Positions 1 to 11,758 of a stretch of 64,000 nucleotides of DNA are shown piece by piece (position 1 is the first letter of the stretch; each line of letters opens with the position of its first letter). A program made the position numbers and the translations under genes. The notes under the pieces were generated by a model, which saw only the letters and a list, made by a program, of their open reading frames with translations, did no database searches and was not told the DNA's origin. The stretch is from Paracentrotus lividus (Eukaryota; Echinodermata; Echinoidea; Camarodonta; Echinidae), in assembly GCA_940671915.1 (NCBI GenBank), contig CALNVZ010003426.1, forward strand, positions 10,433,896 through 10,497,895, in the 5' to 3' direction.

Positions 1-640
1 ATAGACCATATTTCGCATCCGCGAGCGCGAAGCGCGAGCTGAAAATTTGAGTTAATTGTGCATTTTATAATCTATTTAGTATCTGCGAGCGCGAAGCGCT
101 AGCCGAAAAAATTGAGTTAATTTATATCCTATCCGGCAAATATCCGCGATCGCGAAGCTCGAGTTGAAAATTATGAGCTTAAAAGTGGAATTTTTTATGC
201 ATTATAGACCCTATTTAGTATCCGCGAGCGCGATGCGCGAGTTGAAAATTATGAGCTTAGAAGTGGAGTTCATTGTGCGTTATAGACCCTATTATCTGCG
301 AGCGCGATGCGCGAGTAGAAAATTATAAGCTTAAAAATGGAGTTGTTTATTGTGCATTATAGACCCTATTTAGTATCCGCGAGCACGAAGCGCGAGCCGA
401 AAATTTTGGTTTTAAGAGACATACATATAGAGTAACAAGGGACACTTTTTTGTATTAAAAGTGCCCCTTTTTAGTAATAAAAGTGCCCTTTTTTACTATA
501 AAAATGGCATTTTATTAGCTAAGAAAAGGGGCACTTTTTAGTCAGGAAAAGGGGCACTTTTATGGTGGATGAAAAAGTGGGGGGTCACAGTGCCCCCCCT
601 GCTCCCCTGGTTCCGCCGCCTCTGGTTGTCATACCAAGTA
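1..640. repeat. Dispersed repeat with GCGCGAAGCGCGAGC core, about six tandem-like units
   Basis: Six copies of a self-complementary core (variants of GCGAGCGCGAAGCGCGAGC) occur near 20, 85, 145, 220, 298 and 378. They are spaced 60-90 bp apart, each followed by GAAAATT and a 'cattatagaccctattta' spacer. The block ends in a run of AAGTGCCCCTTTT-like repeats (440-560) and a 'gtgccccccctgctcccctggttccgcc' end. The same kind of block recurs at 6955-7150 and, in opposite orientation, at 62600-63370. It lies in the intron upstream of the first visible AMT exon. It has no coding potential. The family name is unknown to me. Confidence 0.7.
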
Positions 641-1127
641 TCAAAGTAAAAACGGTAAATCATTTTGCCATTAATTCAAAGATCAAATTTTAGAGAAATT
701 TAAATTATCTTTAAAAATACGGCGTTTATACCTTTGATCGGGTTCTCATAATACAAAAAGAAATATATACGTCTCACCCTTGCGACTAAAAAGGTCGCAT
801 GTACAGTGATATGGAAAGAAAACAAATTCTCCTGATTAAGTAGAGAAAATGCATGTGAGCAGTTTTTCCACAGTACATTGCCATAAAAAGGGCATTTCAG
901 GCTATTCTTAAAAATTTCATGGCTGTTTCGGAATTAATTTTTTTTCTCTCCTTTTTTTTTTTTTTTTAAATATTCACTCCTTTCCTTTCTCTTTCTTTCC
1001 CTTTTCTTTTTCCATCTCTTCTTTTCACCTTTTAAAAGTTCGCTGGGGGTAGGACACGACCCCCCTGTTCCCTGCCTCAATCGATTGACGCCCATGATCG
1101 AATTTCTTACTTTTGATTACATGACAG

Positions 1128-1213
1128 GTTTTATCTACCCAGTGGTATCTCATTGGATATGGGATAGCAATGGATGGCTGAAAGAAGGATTAGAAGGAGG
1201 AATTTCTTTTCAG
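1128..1213 (+). CDS. AMT: AMT exon (first visible)
   Basis: Acceptor 'atgacag' and donor 'cag|gtatga' flank this 86-nt exon. It enters in phase 1 (two bases complete a split codon) and ends in phase 0. It encodes [17 protein letters not shown] followed by [11 protein letters not shown]. The YPVVSHW..DSNGWL pattern matches the loop before the histidine-bearing helix of AMT proteins. Confidence 0.88.
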
Positions 1214-1342
1214 GTATGATAATTACATAATATATATATGAAGGGTTACATTATTGTGATATCAAACGGAATTGAGACCGCATGGACTAGTTTGCAATTC
1301 CGTCTTGTAGACGTCTTTTGAAAATCAAATATGAATATATAT

Positions 1343-1404
<62 letters not shown>

Positions 1405-4400
1405 CTATATATTCTAATTTGATATTAATTAAAGATCATGATTTTAAATTCTTTCATTGATCAAGTCTTTACATGTATATTTCAATTTTAGTGTGTTTTC
1501 AGAACACACGTAAAAAGCTCAAAATTTTCACGAAATAGGACTATATTTCTGCATTCCCAGTTGTCAACATATTACTTGATAATGCCTAAAGTGGCTATTG
1601 TTTACAACAAAGATTGCGTATTATAATACAAACACTACACAATATGCATGAAACTAACAAGGGCCTTGGGCTTCGGTCTGAGTTAAGACCCCTTCCATCA
1701 TTTAAAAATTTAGGTTTATTTAGGTTTATTTTTAGATTAGGAAAATAAACACAATTATATTAGAATTCAATTATGTAGGCCCGAAATACGCGGAAAGTTT
1801 GTAAATTGTTATTGAGGTCAATAACATGGTGTTTTTCAGCCGGTCGGCACATATCAAACGTAAAAGCATGTAATACAATATTGGAATGTGAAACCTTTTT
1901 TTTTTTCAGTGATTTAATTGAAAAATAGCCTAAGTTATTCTCAGCTTATAATTCGTTTAGTTTGGTCATGTTCCCTCCCCCTTGTTGTGCTTGATTATTG
2001 ACATGGATGGTTGGTTGGGCTTGATTATTGACATGAATGGTTGGTTGGACTGGAATATTGATATGGATTGTTGGTTGGGCTTTTTTATTGACATGGATAG
2101 TTGGTTGGGCTTGATTATTGACATGGATGGTTGGTTGGGTTTGATTATTGACATGAATGGTTGATTTGACTGGAATATTGACATGGAACTTTGGTTGGGC
2201 TTATTTATTGACATTGATAGTTGTTTGGGCCTGATTATTGACATGGATGGTTTGTTGGGCTGGCATATTGGCATTGATGGTTAGTTGGGCTTATTTATTG
2301 ACACTGATGGTTGGTTGGGCTTGATTATAGACATGGATTGTTGATTATGCTTTATTATTGACATGGACGGTTTGTTGGGCTTGATTATTAACATGAGTGG
2401 TTGGTTTGGTTTGGGTTGGCTTGATTAATTGACAGGGAAAGTCGGTAATTAGGCTTGTTTGTTGACACGGTTGAGTTGTTCGGATCTTTTATTGAGTGTA
2501 GAGATAATGTTTTTTTTCAAGCATCTTAATATTTACAAGTGATGGTATTGTTATTTTGTTCCGTTTTCTGAACCAGATATAATAATTTTCCAATATGCCC
2601 TGGAGAGGAATGGTCAAGAGCGCAATGAACCAACAATGGGGACGGGCTTCCATTACCAGATATTGCGTAGGGAACCAATAGCACAGGAAAATGTTCCTGG
2701 GGCAGGCCTCTGGGTTTTCTCGTCTCACATGCTCACTGAAGCATGAATTCATAAATAAATTTTCGCTCACCCGGTGGAGGGGTCATCAAGACTCCCATGT
2801 ACACTGATATAGCCCCTTGTAACTAATATTTTTTAATATCCCTAGGATTTCGCTGGTAGCGGAGTTGTACATGTTACTGGTGGAGCAGTAGCCTTAGTAG
2901 GAGCAGCGATAGTAGGACCTAGGATAGGTCGATTTAATTCCCAGGGTAAAATACAGCCCATCGAAGAGTACAATGTATCGGTGAGTTACCTTTTCATAAA
3001 GCTTTGATGATTATACTCTTTAATATTTTGTTCATCTTTTGTTATAAATATATTTAATCAAAATGTACCCAACTTAGAGAGACTCATATAACGCATAAGA
3101 TAAAAGACAGCCACTTTCATTTCATGTTAAAGAATAACTCATAATATTGGTTGTTGGGTGATTAGTTTAATGGTTTGCCAATCCGTGGGATAAATTTAGC
3201 CTGGCATTATCGGAGAGGGCGCCAACATCCTTTCATTTTATCAGTACCATTGTGACGTGTTCACGATTTATTACACAGTAATAGACAGTACGGATGAACT
3301 CTGGTCACAGTATTGACATTGCATTGTTAGACTTCGCTAAAGCATTTGATAGCGTGTCACATAATTTGTTAGAACAGAAACGTTATATGTATGGTATTCA
3401 AAACTCAAATTTAAAATGGATCATGAATTTTTTTTAAATGTCGTTCTCAAAAAGTCGTTATCAATGGTGAATATTCTATTTGGATTCCTGTAAAGTCAGG
3501 TGCTCCACAAGGGACCATTTTAGGTCCAATAATTTTTCTATGTTTTATAAATGATATATCTGATAATATTTCTTCAACTATTAGACTTTACGCAGACGAT
3601 TGCATCCTATATAGGCATATTAATTCTATTGACGACTGTAAAATGTTACAGAAGGATCTTAATACATTACACAAATGGGCAAATTTATGGCTTCTTGATT
3701 TTAATTTAAATAAATGCAGGATAATGCAAATGTCACGAAAGTCCATTAACCCGAACTACGACTATAAGTTGGGAGGACATAATTTAGAAAATACGAAGTC
3801 AGAAAAGTACTTAGGGATAACTATAAATGATTCACTCAATTTTAATACCCATTGTAACGAAACATACGTAAAGTGTAGTAAGATTGTTGCCATAATAAAA
3901 AGAAATTTTATAAATTGCCCAATATCTGTCTTTGAGACCCTATACGACTCTCTTGTACGTCCATGTCTCGAGTATTGTTGTACTGCATGGGACCCCTACA
4001 GAGTGACACATGTACCATCGAACACGTCCAAAAACGATATTTAAGATTAATGTTTAAAGATTGGGAAACAAGTTATAATGAACTCTTAGAAAAATCAGGT
4101 TTTGTTAAATTAGAAGAAAGACGCAAGTACCACCGATTAGTAATGTTTTATAAAATTGTATATGATATGGTCAGCATCGGTACGACTGAAAGAATTTAAC
4201 GTGCTCACAGAATAGGCCGTAATGACAATGACATGAAAATGAATGTACTATTTGCAAAGACGGATTATTTCAAGAATTCTTTTTATCTAAGAACTGCCAA
4301 TGAGTGGAACTTACTCCCAAATAATGTCATTAATAGTCTATCTCTCTCTACTTTCAAAATAGCCTTGAAGAGTTATTTACACATTTAACTTTATTTTTAA

Positions 4401-7400
4401 CTCCGCAATAAAAGTATTTGTCTTATTTTAAATATAATTACTCTACATCAAAATTTGCAATATCAATATAAACATAAATGCTTTTATGCTGCAAACTTCC
4501 TAATAGTGTTTAATATCATTGTATAGTCCATATTCATATTTTGGAATGTGATTTTATCTTACTCTATTTACTCATGTACATACTTCCTATTTTACTTTAT
4601 CGTGTTCATTATGAGTATTTGCTATATTCGCTTTTATAATGATTATTTTGTAACTTTGTTCTGATGCAATATTGATTTTCTTGTAATTTTATTTTTTATC
4701 GGGGATGCAGACCTGTACGGGTTTTTACAAATCCTTTTCTGCATCCCTAGACATGTTTGTCTAAATAAATACAATACAATACAATACAATACAATGCGAG
4801 ATAACATGGAATCATGCCCCTTAGTGTGCATATTAATTTCATTTTTACTAGTAGATTATCTTGAATTAGAAGTGAGGAGGACTAAGAAAGGTCTAAAATT
4901 GTTAATTTGTTTATTGTTAGGCTTCTATGTGAGATAACTATGCTCAATTCCAAGTGACTTTCATTACGACCATTACATACAGTAAAAATGGTAAAAACGG
5001 CAGGAAAAGTGCTGTATGAAAAGTGCGGGTGTAGTAACTCCTAATATCCAGTTCCGGGGCGCGGACGGCGTATAGCATCAGTCGTTTGGACAATTTTTGT
5101 ATGAGGTGCACGCAATTCTTTTTCCATAGGATATTTCCGGACCCTTTACAAATTAACTGCTCAAAATCGGCCCTATAGACTAAAATATTCTTGTTTGGTT
5201 CATTTAAATTAGGTATTTCGTTTTCGGTATCGGCAGTAAGCATGGTAACAGCTGAGTGGTGTGAAGCACAGACTCTCATTCAGGGACTCGAGTTCGATCC
5301 CCAAGATTTTTTTACATTTTTTATTCATTGATTTTTTTTAAATATATTTTTTAAATTTAGTTGCTCTATATCGAAAGATTTTGCATAACGAATTAGATCT
5401 ATCCATAAAACTAATAGTTGATAACAATCTGATTTTCATTTGTTTACCCATTATCAATCATTAGGAGAGAAAATAGGAAACGTTGTTAGATGCTTATAGG
5501 CCTATGTAAGCAAACATGTTCGACAAAACATCTGAAAAGACCAAAGTAGTCTTTCCTGCGACAGAACACCCCCCCCCCCTCTTCCAAAAAAACAAAAACA
5601 AACAAACAAACAAACAATGATAGTAATAATAAATTAATGAACAAAATAAATTACAGGACATGGTTTAGCTTTCTGGTAGTTTACATAATCATCAGGAACC
5701 TTTAAGGGGCCCTGGCGGGGGCCGCATGAGAATTGCACGGGAACCGTATCGAAAGAGGCTTGTCGATATTTTATTTGGAGAACTGACTGAAAAAACGAAC
5801 GGAGTCCGCTCGGTAACCGGCAGAGGCCCATCAGGCTACCGGCAGAACCCCGCTCGGGTCCCGTTGGTGACTCCAAGGCCCGTATTCTGTTGCGGTGTTT
5901 AGAGTTGTGCTGTCGCACGAAAATAGTAAGGGTAATGAGACGAGAATGCAACGCTGATTNNNNNNNNNNNNNNNNNNNNNNNNNNNNNNNNNNNNNNNNN
6001 NNNNNNNNNNNNNNNNNNNNNNNNNNNNNNNNNNNNNNNNNNNNNNNNNNNNNNNNNNNNNNNNNNNNNNNNNNNNNNNNNNNNNNNNNNNNNNNNNNNN
6101 NNNNNNNNNNNNNNNNNNNNNNNNNNNNNNNNNNNNNNNNNNNNNNNNNNNNNNNNNNNNNNNNNNNNNNNNNNNNNNNNNNNNNNNNNNNNNNNNNNNN
6201 NNNNNNNNNNNNNNNNNNNNNNNNNNNNNNNNNNNNNNNNNNNNNNNNNNNNNNNNNNNNNNNNNNNNNNNNNNNNNNNNNNNNNNNNNNNNNNNNNNNN
6301 NNNNNNNNNNNNNNNNNNNNNNNNNNNNNNNNNNNNNNNNNNNNNNNNNNNNNNNNNNATTTGCGTTTCTTCTATGAAGCGTCAGTGACGCTGCGTCCTA
6401 TCTACGAAAGTAGATTCAATGACGTCATTCGGATCATTTATGTACACACATTTCTAAGATTCTAAACTAGGGTATAGGTGGTTTGAATTGATATGGGCTT
6501 TGCGGGTTTTATGTTGGAGGAAGCTAATTTATCTATTATTTCTCGTTAACTGAAGTAAATGTTGTTAACTTGTTAATAATGAGGTTCATTATAGAACTCC
6601 AATCGATTAGATTAATTGCATGTTAATCATCAAAGAATGAATGTTTTTCCGACACGATGAAAGTATTAGTTTGACCTGACATTTGTAGAAAGACAATGAC
6701 GCAAAACAACAAAAACTAAATGTGCAAGTCACTTTCATTACACTGGAAAAACGATTGGAACTAGTTTGATACTAATTTGAGAATGGCTTTGAAATTTTTG
6801 GATGTTTTTTGTCGCAGACGCTCGAATATTCCACGACCAACGCGGCGATTTACATGTCACGCGGGAGGCGGGTGGGGGGGACAAAACACCCAAAGTGAAA
6901 AATAATCACTCAAATTTCGCATACTTCGCAATTATGCAAGAAAACTAATGAAAATGAATTGCCGCGCGAAGCGCGAGCGAAAATTCTGCCTCCAAATAAC
7001 TTTAGCTTGTATTTGAATACAATTTACCTCTTTATTAGCTTCACAAGCTAATCACTACATAAAAGTTATTTTTAAAATCGTAAGGGGCGATCCCTTAAAA
7101 AATCGAGGAGGGGGGGACACTATCCACCCCCCCCCCGTCTCCCGGATGCCGCGAATGCTCGCGACAGAAAAAAAATATATTTATACAGCCTCCTGACGTA
7201 TCCAAGTCCGGACAAAAGGAACGTACCACCTTAATGGTGGTATCTCAAAGGTATTGCCCATGAGCTGATTTGAAGACTGATGGGAGTTATTAACGGTTTA
7301 TTTGTCGGAGAAATCAAATTGTCCCGCCAGTTCACTCTGAACTCCCGAATCTCATGAGTCGAGGAAAATCAGACATTCTTCAATATCTTGAGTTTTTTCT

Positions 7401-10400
7401 TCCGTCTGGAAGTCTCTTGATGATACTAAAACAATTATCGAAGTCTCCGATGTTGCAAGTCCAGAGACATCTCCGACCACATCAGATACCACCTCTCCAC
7501 TAATTAAGGTAGCAGAGGAAAACGAAAAACACATTATCATTTTCATCTGAAAATGTAAATAATGTTTCTTTCAAGACTACGAATTAAATAGCATTGCACA
7601 TACAACATGGCCACATCGGATTCCATATTTCATTATTTATGTGTTGCTATGTATGAGACAAGACAATCGTTGTCAGTTGATACACAACAGTATGCAAATT
7701 GGATCATCAAAAATTACTAAACGAGTAGTTCTTCATGGCAAATTAGGTTCCGCCTGGAATCTGAACTTTGTCCGTGCATTGTGCCATCCAGCCATACGGA
7801 AACGCTAGTTATTCTCTCCTTTGTGAAAGAAAAAATTCGTGGAGCTATTTAGGAGATTAATTCAAAAGAATAAAACTCCCTTTCCACCTCCCTGGTTAAT
7901 TGTTCCCTTCCAAGGCCACTGAATTGTTAATGAATAAGACGTGATATTTAAAAATGCATGACAAGCGACAATGCACAGCACTTGGCAGTCAAAGGATAAA
8001 GCGGCTACAAACAATCATTGTTGCGTCATTATTTCAATGGATTTCCGGTTTTATCTTGTGCATTTCAGTGCACGAGAAACTTCCAGCTGTACAGAAGTTG
8101 TACACGTTTGGGAGGTTTTTTTCGTGCTGGGAGTTTTTTCTCGTACGGTGCTATTGTTCGATTCTATTGTCAATTGCCGTACAACTCTAAACCACGTAAC
8201 AGAATACGGGCCCAAGGGTTTTCTACGGCCTACCGGATTCAGAAAAACGCCGGGAAAATCGATAGCATGCAATTGATCTTCTCGGCTTCCCTACATTTAT
8301 AGCATGACTACTGGAAAATCTTCCACTGTGCACATAAAATCGTAAGGGATCCGGCCGGGAACCGTACGTAATGGTCAAAATGTATTTTCCTACTCATCGT
8401 ACGGGCCCCGGAATCAAAGCTTTAGGATTAAGGGGTAGAGACAATAGCTGGTCTCTATCCAAGTCGCTCTTTGGGTAAATATAGTGCGGAAAAATAGTCG
8501 GAACCGTACAGTAGAAAAATTATAAAAACGACCGATTCCACTCGCCGTACGGGCCTCGAGCACGAACTGTGATCGAGGCATTATACGTGTACTTTCATGA
8601 ATGACTAAACACTTTTACCCACCTGAGTCAAGATCGCCTTTTACCAAGTTTGGGCAGAAGCAACCCATGGTTTCCTGCTCAATAATTCATTGTTTGGACT
8701 ATGCCTTTCCGAGTCTTTCCAACCATTCCCAGAAGGACGAAGGGTCATTTGGACAATCAAAATGCATGGGTCGCTTCTGCCAAAACTTAGTACAAGACGA
8801 TTTGACACAAGCCCTCAGTCACCCATGACCACACATATATAAATTTGGTATGACTGAACATAACATGAGTTACTTTTTAATACGAAATAAAACTTAAAGT
8901 GGTCATAAATGTCACACCTATTCAATACAAGTCTCTCAAAGTTAGGTATACTATTGTATGGGACGCATTTACATATTGTCATTGGAATATATTATGCCAA
9001 GATGTCTTTACCATCGGAATATATACCATAATTTCTTTTTCCTCGGCAGTTTGTAGCACTGGGCACATTCATCCTTCTCTTTGGTTTTCTCTCGTTCAAC
9101 GGGGGTTCGGCTCTTTCTATGTCGAACCCGGGAGATAACGATCTGGCCTCCCGGGCCATCACCAACACCTTTTTATCCTTCTCTGCTGGTGGTTTTTCGA
9201 CCCTAGTGATTTGCAGGATGGCCGTAGGAAACAAGAAATGGAGTTTTCTCAGGGCAGCTAACGGCAGTTTGACTGGAGCTGTGAGTTTAGCAATTTAGTT
9301 AATAAGAATAATCTATACTATTTCTACTAAAGAAAGACAGAGACTACAAAAGAGATACACACCCGAACGATAATTATTACGTCACAGTGGTTATTATTAC
9401 GGTTCTCAATATATTCGTACCTCAATAATTACTTTGCTCAATAAAAAAAAGTAATTTTCTCGTAAAAATATGTTATCTTCTTTTTATAAATGAATTTATA
9501 GGCTCATATACATGTAAAATTTTATACCGTGTATTAGTTACCTCAAAAGACGCTACCTAATAGCCTTTTCAAGACATAAAGTAGAACCAACACACAGTGG
9601 GGATAGTTCGGTCTTGCTTTCAATCATGCTGTTCTCCATGGCGAAGCATTTTTATTTAAAAAGATTGACCTGTGCAAATTTCTGATATTAGTTTATTAAA
9701 GCACAACATATTTTACATTGTCCAATAGGTAGCGATTTGTGCTGGATGCGATGTAATGCCTACATGGGCCGCAGTTATTACAGGATGTCTGGCGAGCCTG
9801 GTATATCTGACATGGAGCTCGATCGTTCCTAAAGTTGGAATCGATGATCCTCTAGAAGCAGCGGCAGGTTAGATATGAAATAATGATAAAAACTTTATTT
9901 CCAGTATGAAAAATTAGAAAATTAGAGATCCCCTAGGCGAAATAACACTTATAATTTCATCCTCAAGAAGATATATCCGTAATGCTCGTATAATTATATA
10001 TTTTCTTAAATCTGTTTGATATCAATTTGTATACATTATTTATCTAATAAATATCTGTTTATGTTTCATGCTTAATTTCAGGCCGCTGCCAACATGGCAC
10101 ATCTCTAAAAACCTTGATAAACACATTTTTCGTCTTAAAAAATAAAAAGTGTCTGTAATATTTCCAACTAACTATATAGGCTACAAAGAACATGCATGTA
10201 AAAGATATATATATACAAAGATGTAATGATTTGGAACAAAAATAAATCAATTAAATTTAATATGGTTTTATATACCTATTTTTTCTGAAGATAGTTTTTA
10301 AATAAGACGAAAACAAAAAAAAAATATGGCAAGTAGTCAGACATATGAATAAGTATTTTATCCCTTTTTTCCATTTTAAAAGGGTGGTATGTCTGCCGTT

Positions 10401-11724
10401 GCAAGGCCCGACGTCGCTTATTTAATGTAATACTTTTCTGTTTATATTTTGTGTTGATTTGTAGTTCATCTTGGAGGCGGGTTATGGGGACTTGTAGCTG
10501 TCTCGTTGTTTGATGGAAGTGTAGGCGTGTTCGAGACTTTCAGCCGACAATCATTTGAGGTCAGTGGCAGATCCAGCATCAACTTTAAAAAACAATTTTA
10601 TCGGCTCATGCGCAAGTTTGATATTGTGGCTATTTTCCACAGACGTTAGGGCCGATAGAATGCTTTGTCAGAGCCACCGGAAGTTGGATCCGCCCCTATA
10701 GAGGTATACATACATTGTAGTCTGTATAATCCAGCGAAAGTGTGCACTATTTGAACTCTTAACTTCAATATGCCTACTGGACTTGATAATTTACTTTTCA
10801 CATCTTCCCCCCCCCCCAAAAAAAAAAAGGAAAAAAAAAAAGGAAAAAAAGAAAAAAAGAAAAAAAAAAGGAAAAAGGAAAAAAAAAGAAAAAAAAAGAG
10901 AGGACTCCTTCGAAAATTTAAGCAATATTATACATCTTTAATTTGAAAGTATGTTCAAGACGGAATTCATCAAAATGTTTTTGTATCTTTCTTCTTGTCT
11001 GCAATGCACTAAAGTACGCAGGAAAAAGAAGATAATATTTTGATCATCGTTGTTTTAATAGATATAAGCTTTCATATTGTGTGAATCTTTCCATTAGACC
11101 ATGTAGACCGTGATTTAGAACGATCGATTAGAAATGACAGATATGGCTGGAATGAAATTGAGTAAATGAAAAGAAAAGGAGATGTAAATCACATATGGAT
11201 TAGATTTGCCGATATACACAACGCATACTGTTGACATGTATGTTTTAACACTGCGCATGCTGAGTTTTATAGGCCTCCCGACCGGCATATAAATGGGCCT
11301 ACTACCTCTCGAAATAAAAAAAAAATGTCATACAATTTCTGACAGGCCTACCCTCTAAAAAGTTAGAACAAGTAGTGAAATTGACCAGAAATAATTATGT
11401 AGAATAAGAATAAGTGCAGTGAAAACGGGATTCCGTCGGGATTCTAATCCAAACTTCCTGATTGGTAGACGGGTGCTCTACCGACTGAGCTATGGTAAAC
11501 ACTTATGTGACTGAGTGATTAAAATCTCTGATATGTTTCTACCCCGTATTCATGACAGGGTTTAGGCTGGAACATGTTAGGTGGACTTGTTATTATGGCT
11601 TGGTCTGGTGGCACAGCAGCGATCATGTTTGGAATACTTCGATGGTTCGGGATCTTACGAGTATCAAAGGAAGAGGAAGAAGCCGGTATGATTTTTGTTT
11701 GTGTGTGTGTGTGTGTGTGTGTGT

Positions 11725-11758
<34 letters not shown>

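Larger units (their letters stand above)
5868..8216. mobile_element. Possible TIR-bounded element (GGCCCGTATTCTG ends)
   Basis: The segment at 5870-5911 ('ccaaggcccgtattctgttg' plus 'cggtgtttagagttgtgctg') recurs inverted at 8174-8216 ('cgtacaactctaaaccacgt' plus 'aacagaatacgggcccaagg'). The pair may be the terminal repeats of one 2.3-kb element or two solo ends. The interior includes the 399-bp N-gap and a GCGCGAAGCGCGAGC-type repeat, so the boundaries are provisional. No transposase could be read. Confidence 0.35.

Noticed and set aside
1..640. CRISPR-like array of regularly spaced repeats
   Set aside because: Spacing is irregular, the 'spacers' are themselves repeated, the copies recur dispersed elsewhere, and the genome is eukaryotic.
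7352..7546. 64-codon minus-strand open frame with a hydrophobic start
   Set aside because: No splice sites, homologue-like motif or neighbouring exon support it. It is antisense within an AMT intron and short enough to be chance.
11413..11506. Functional tRNA gene on the minus strand
   Set aside because: The D-arm is good, but the acceptor stem does not pair and box B is degenerate. Kept only as a SINE or pseudo-tRNA candidate.
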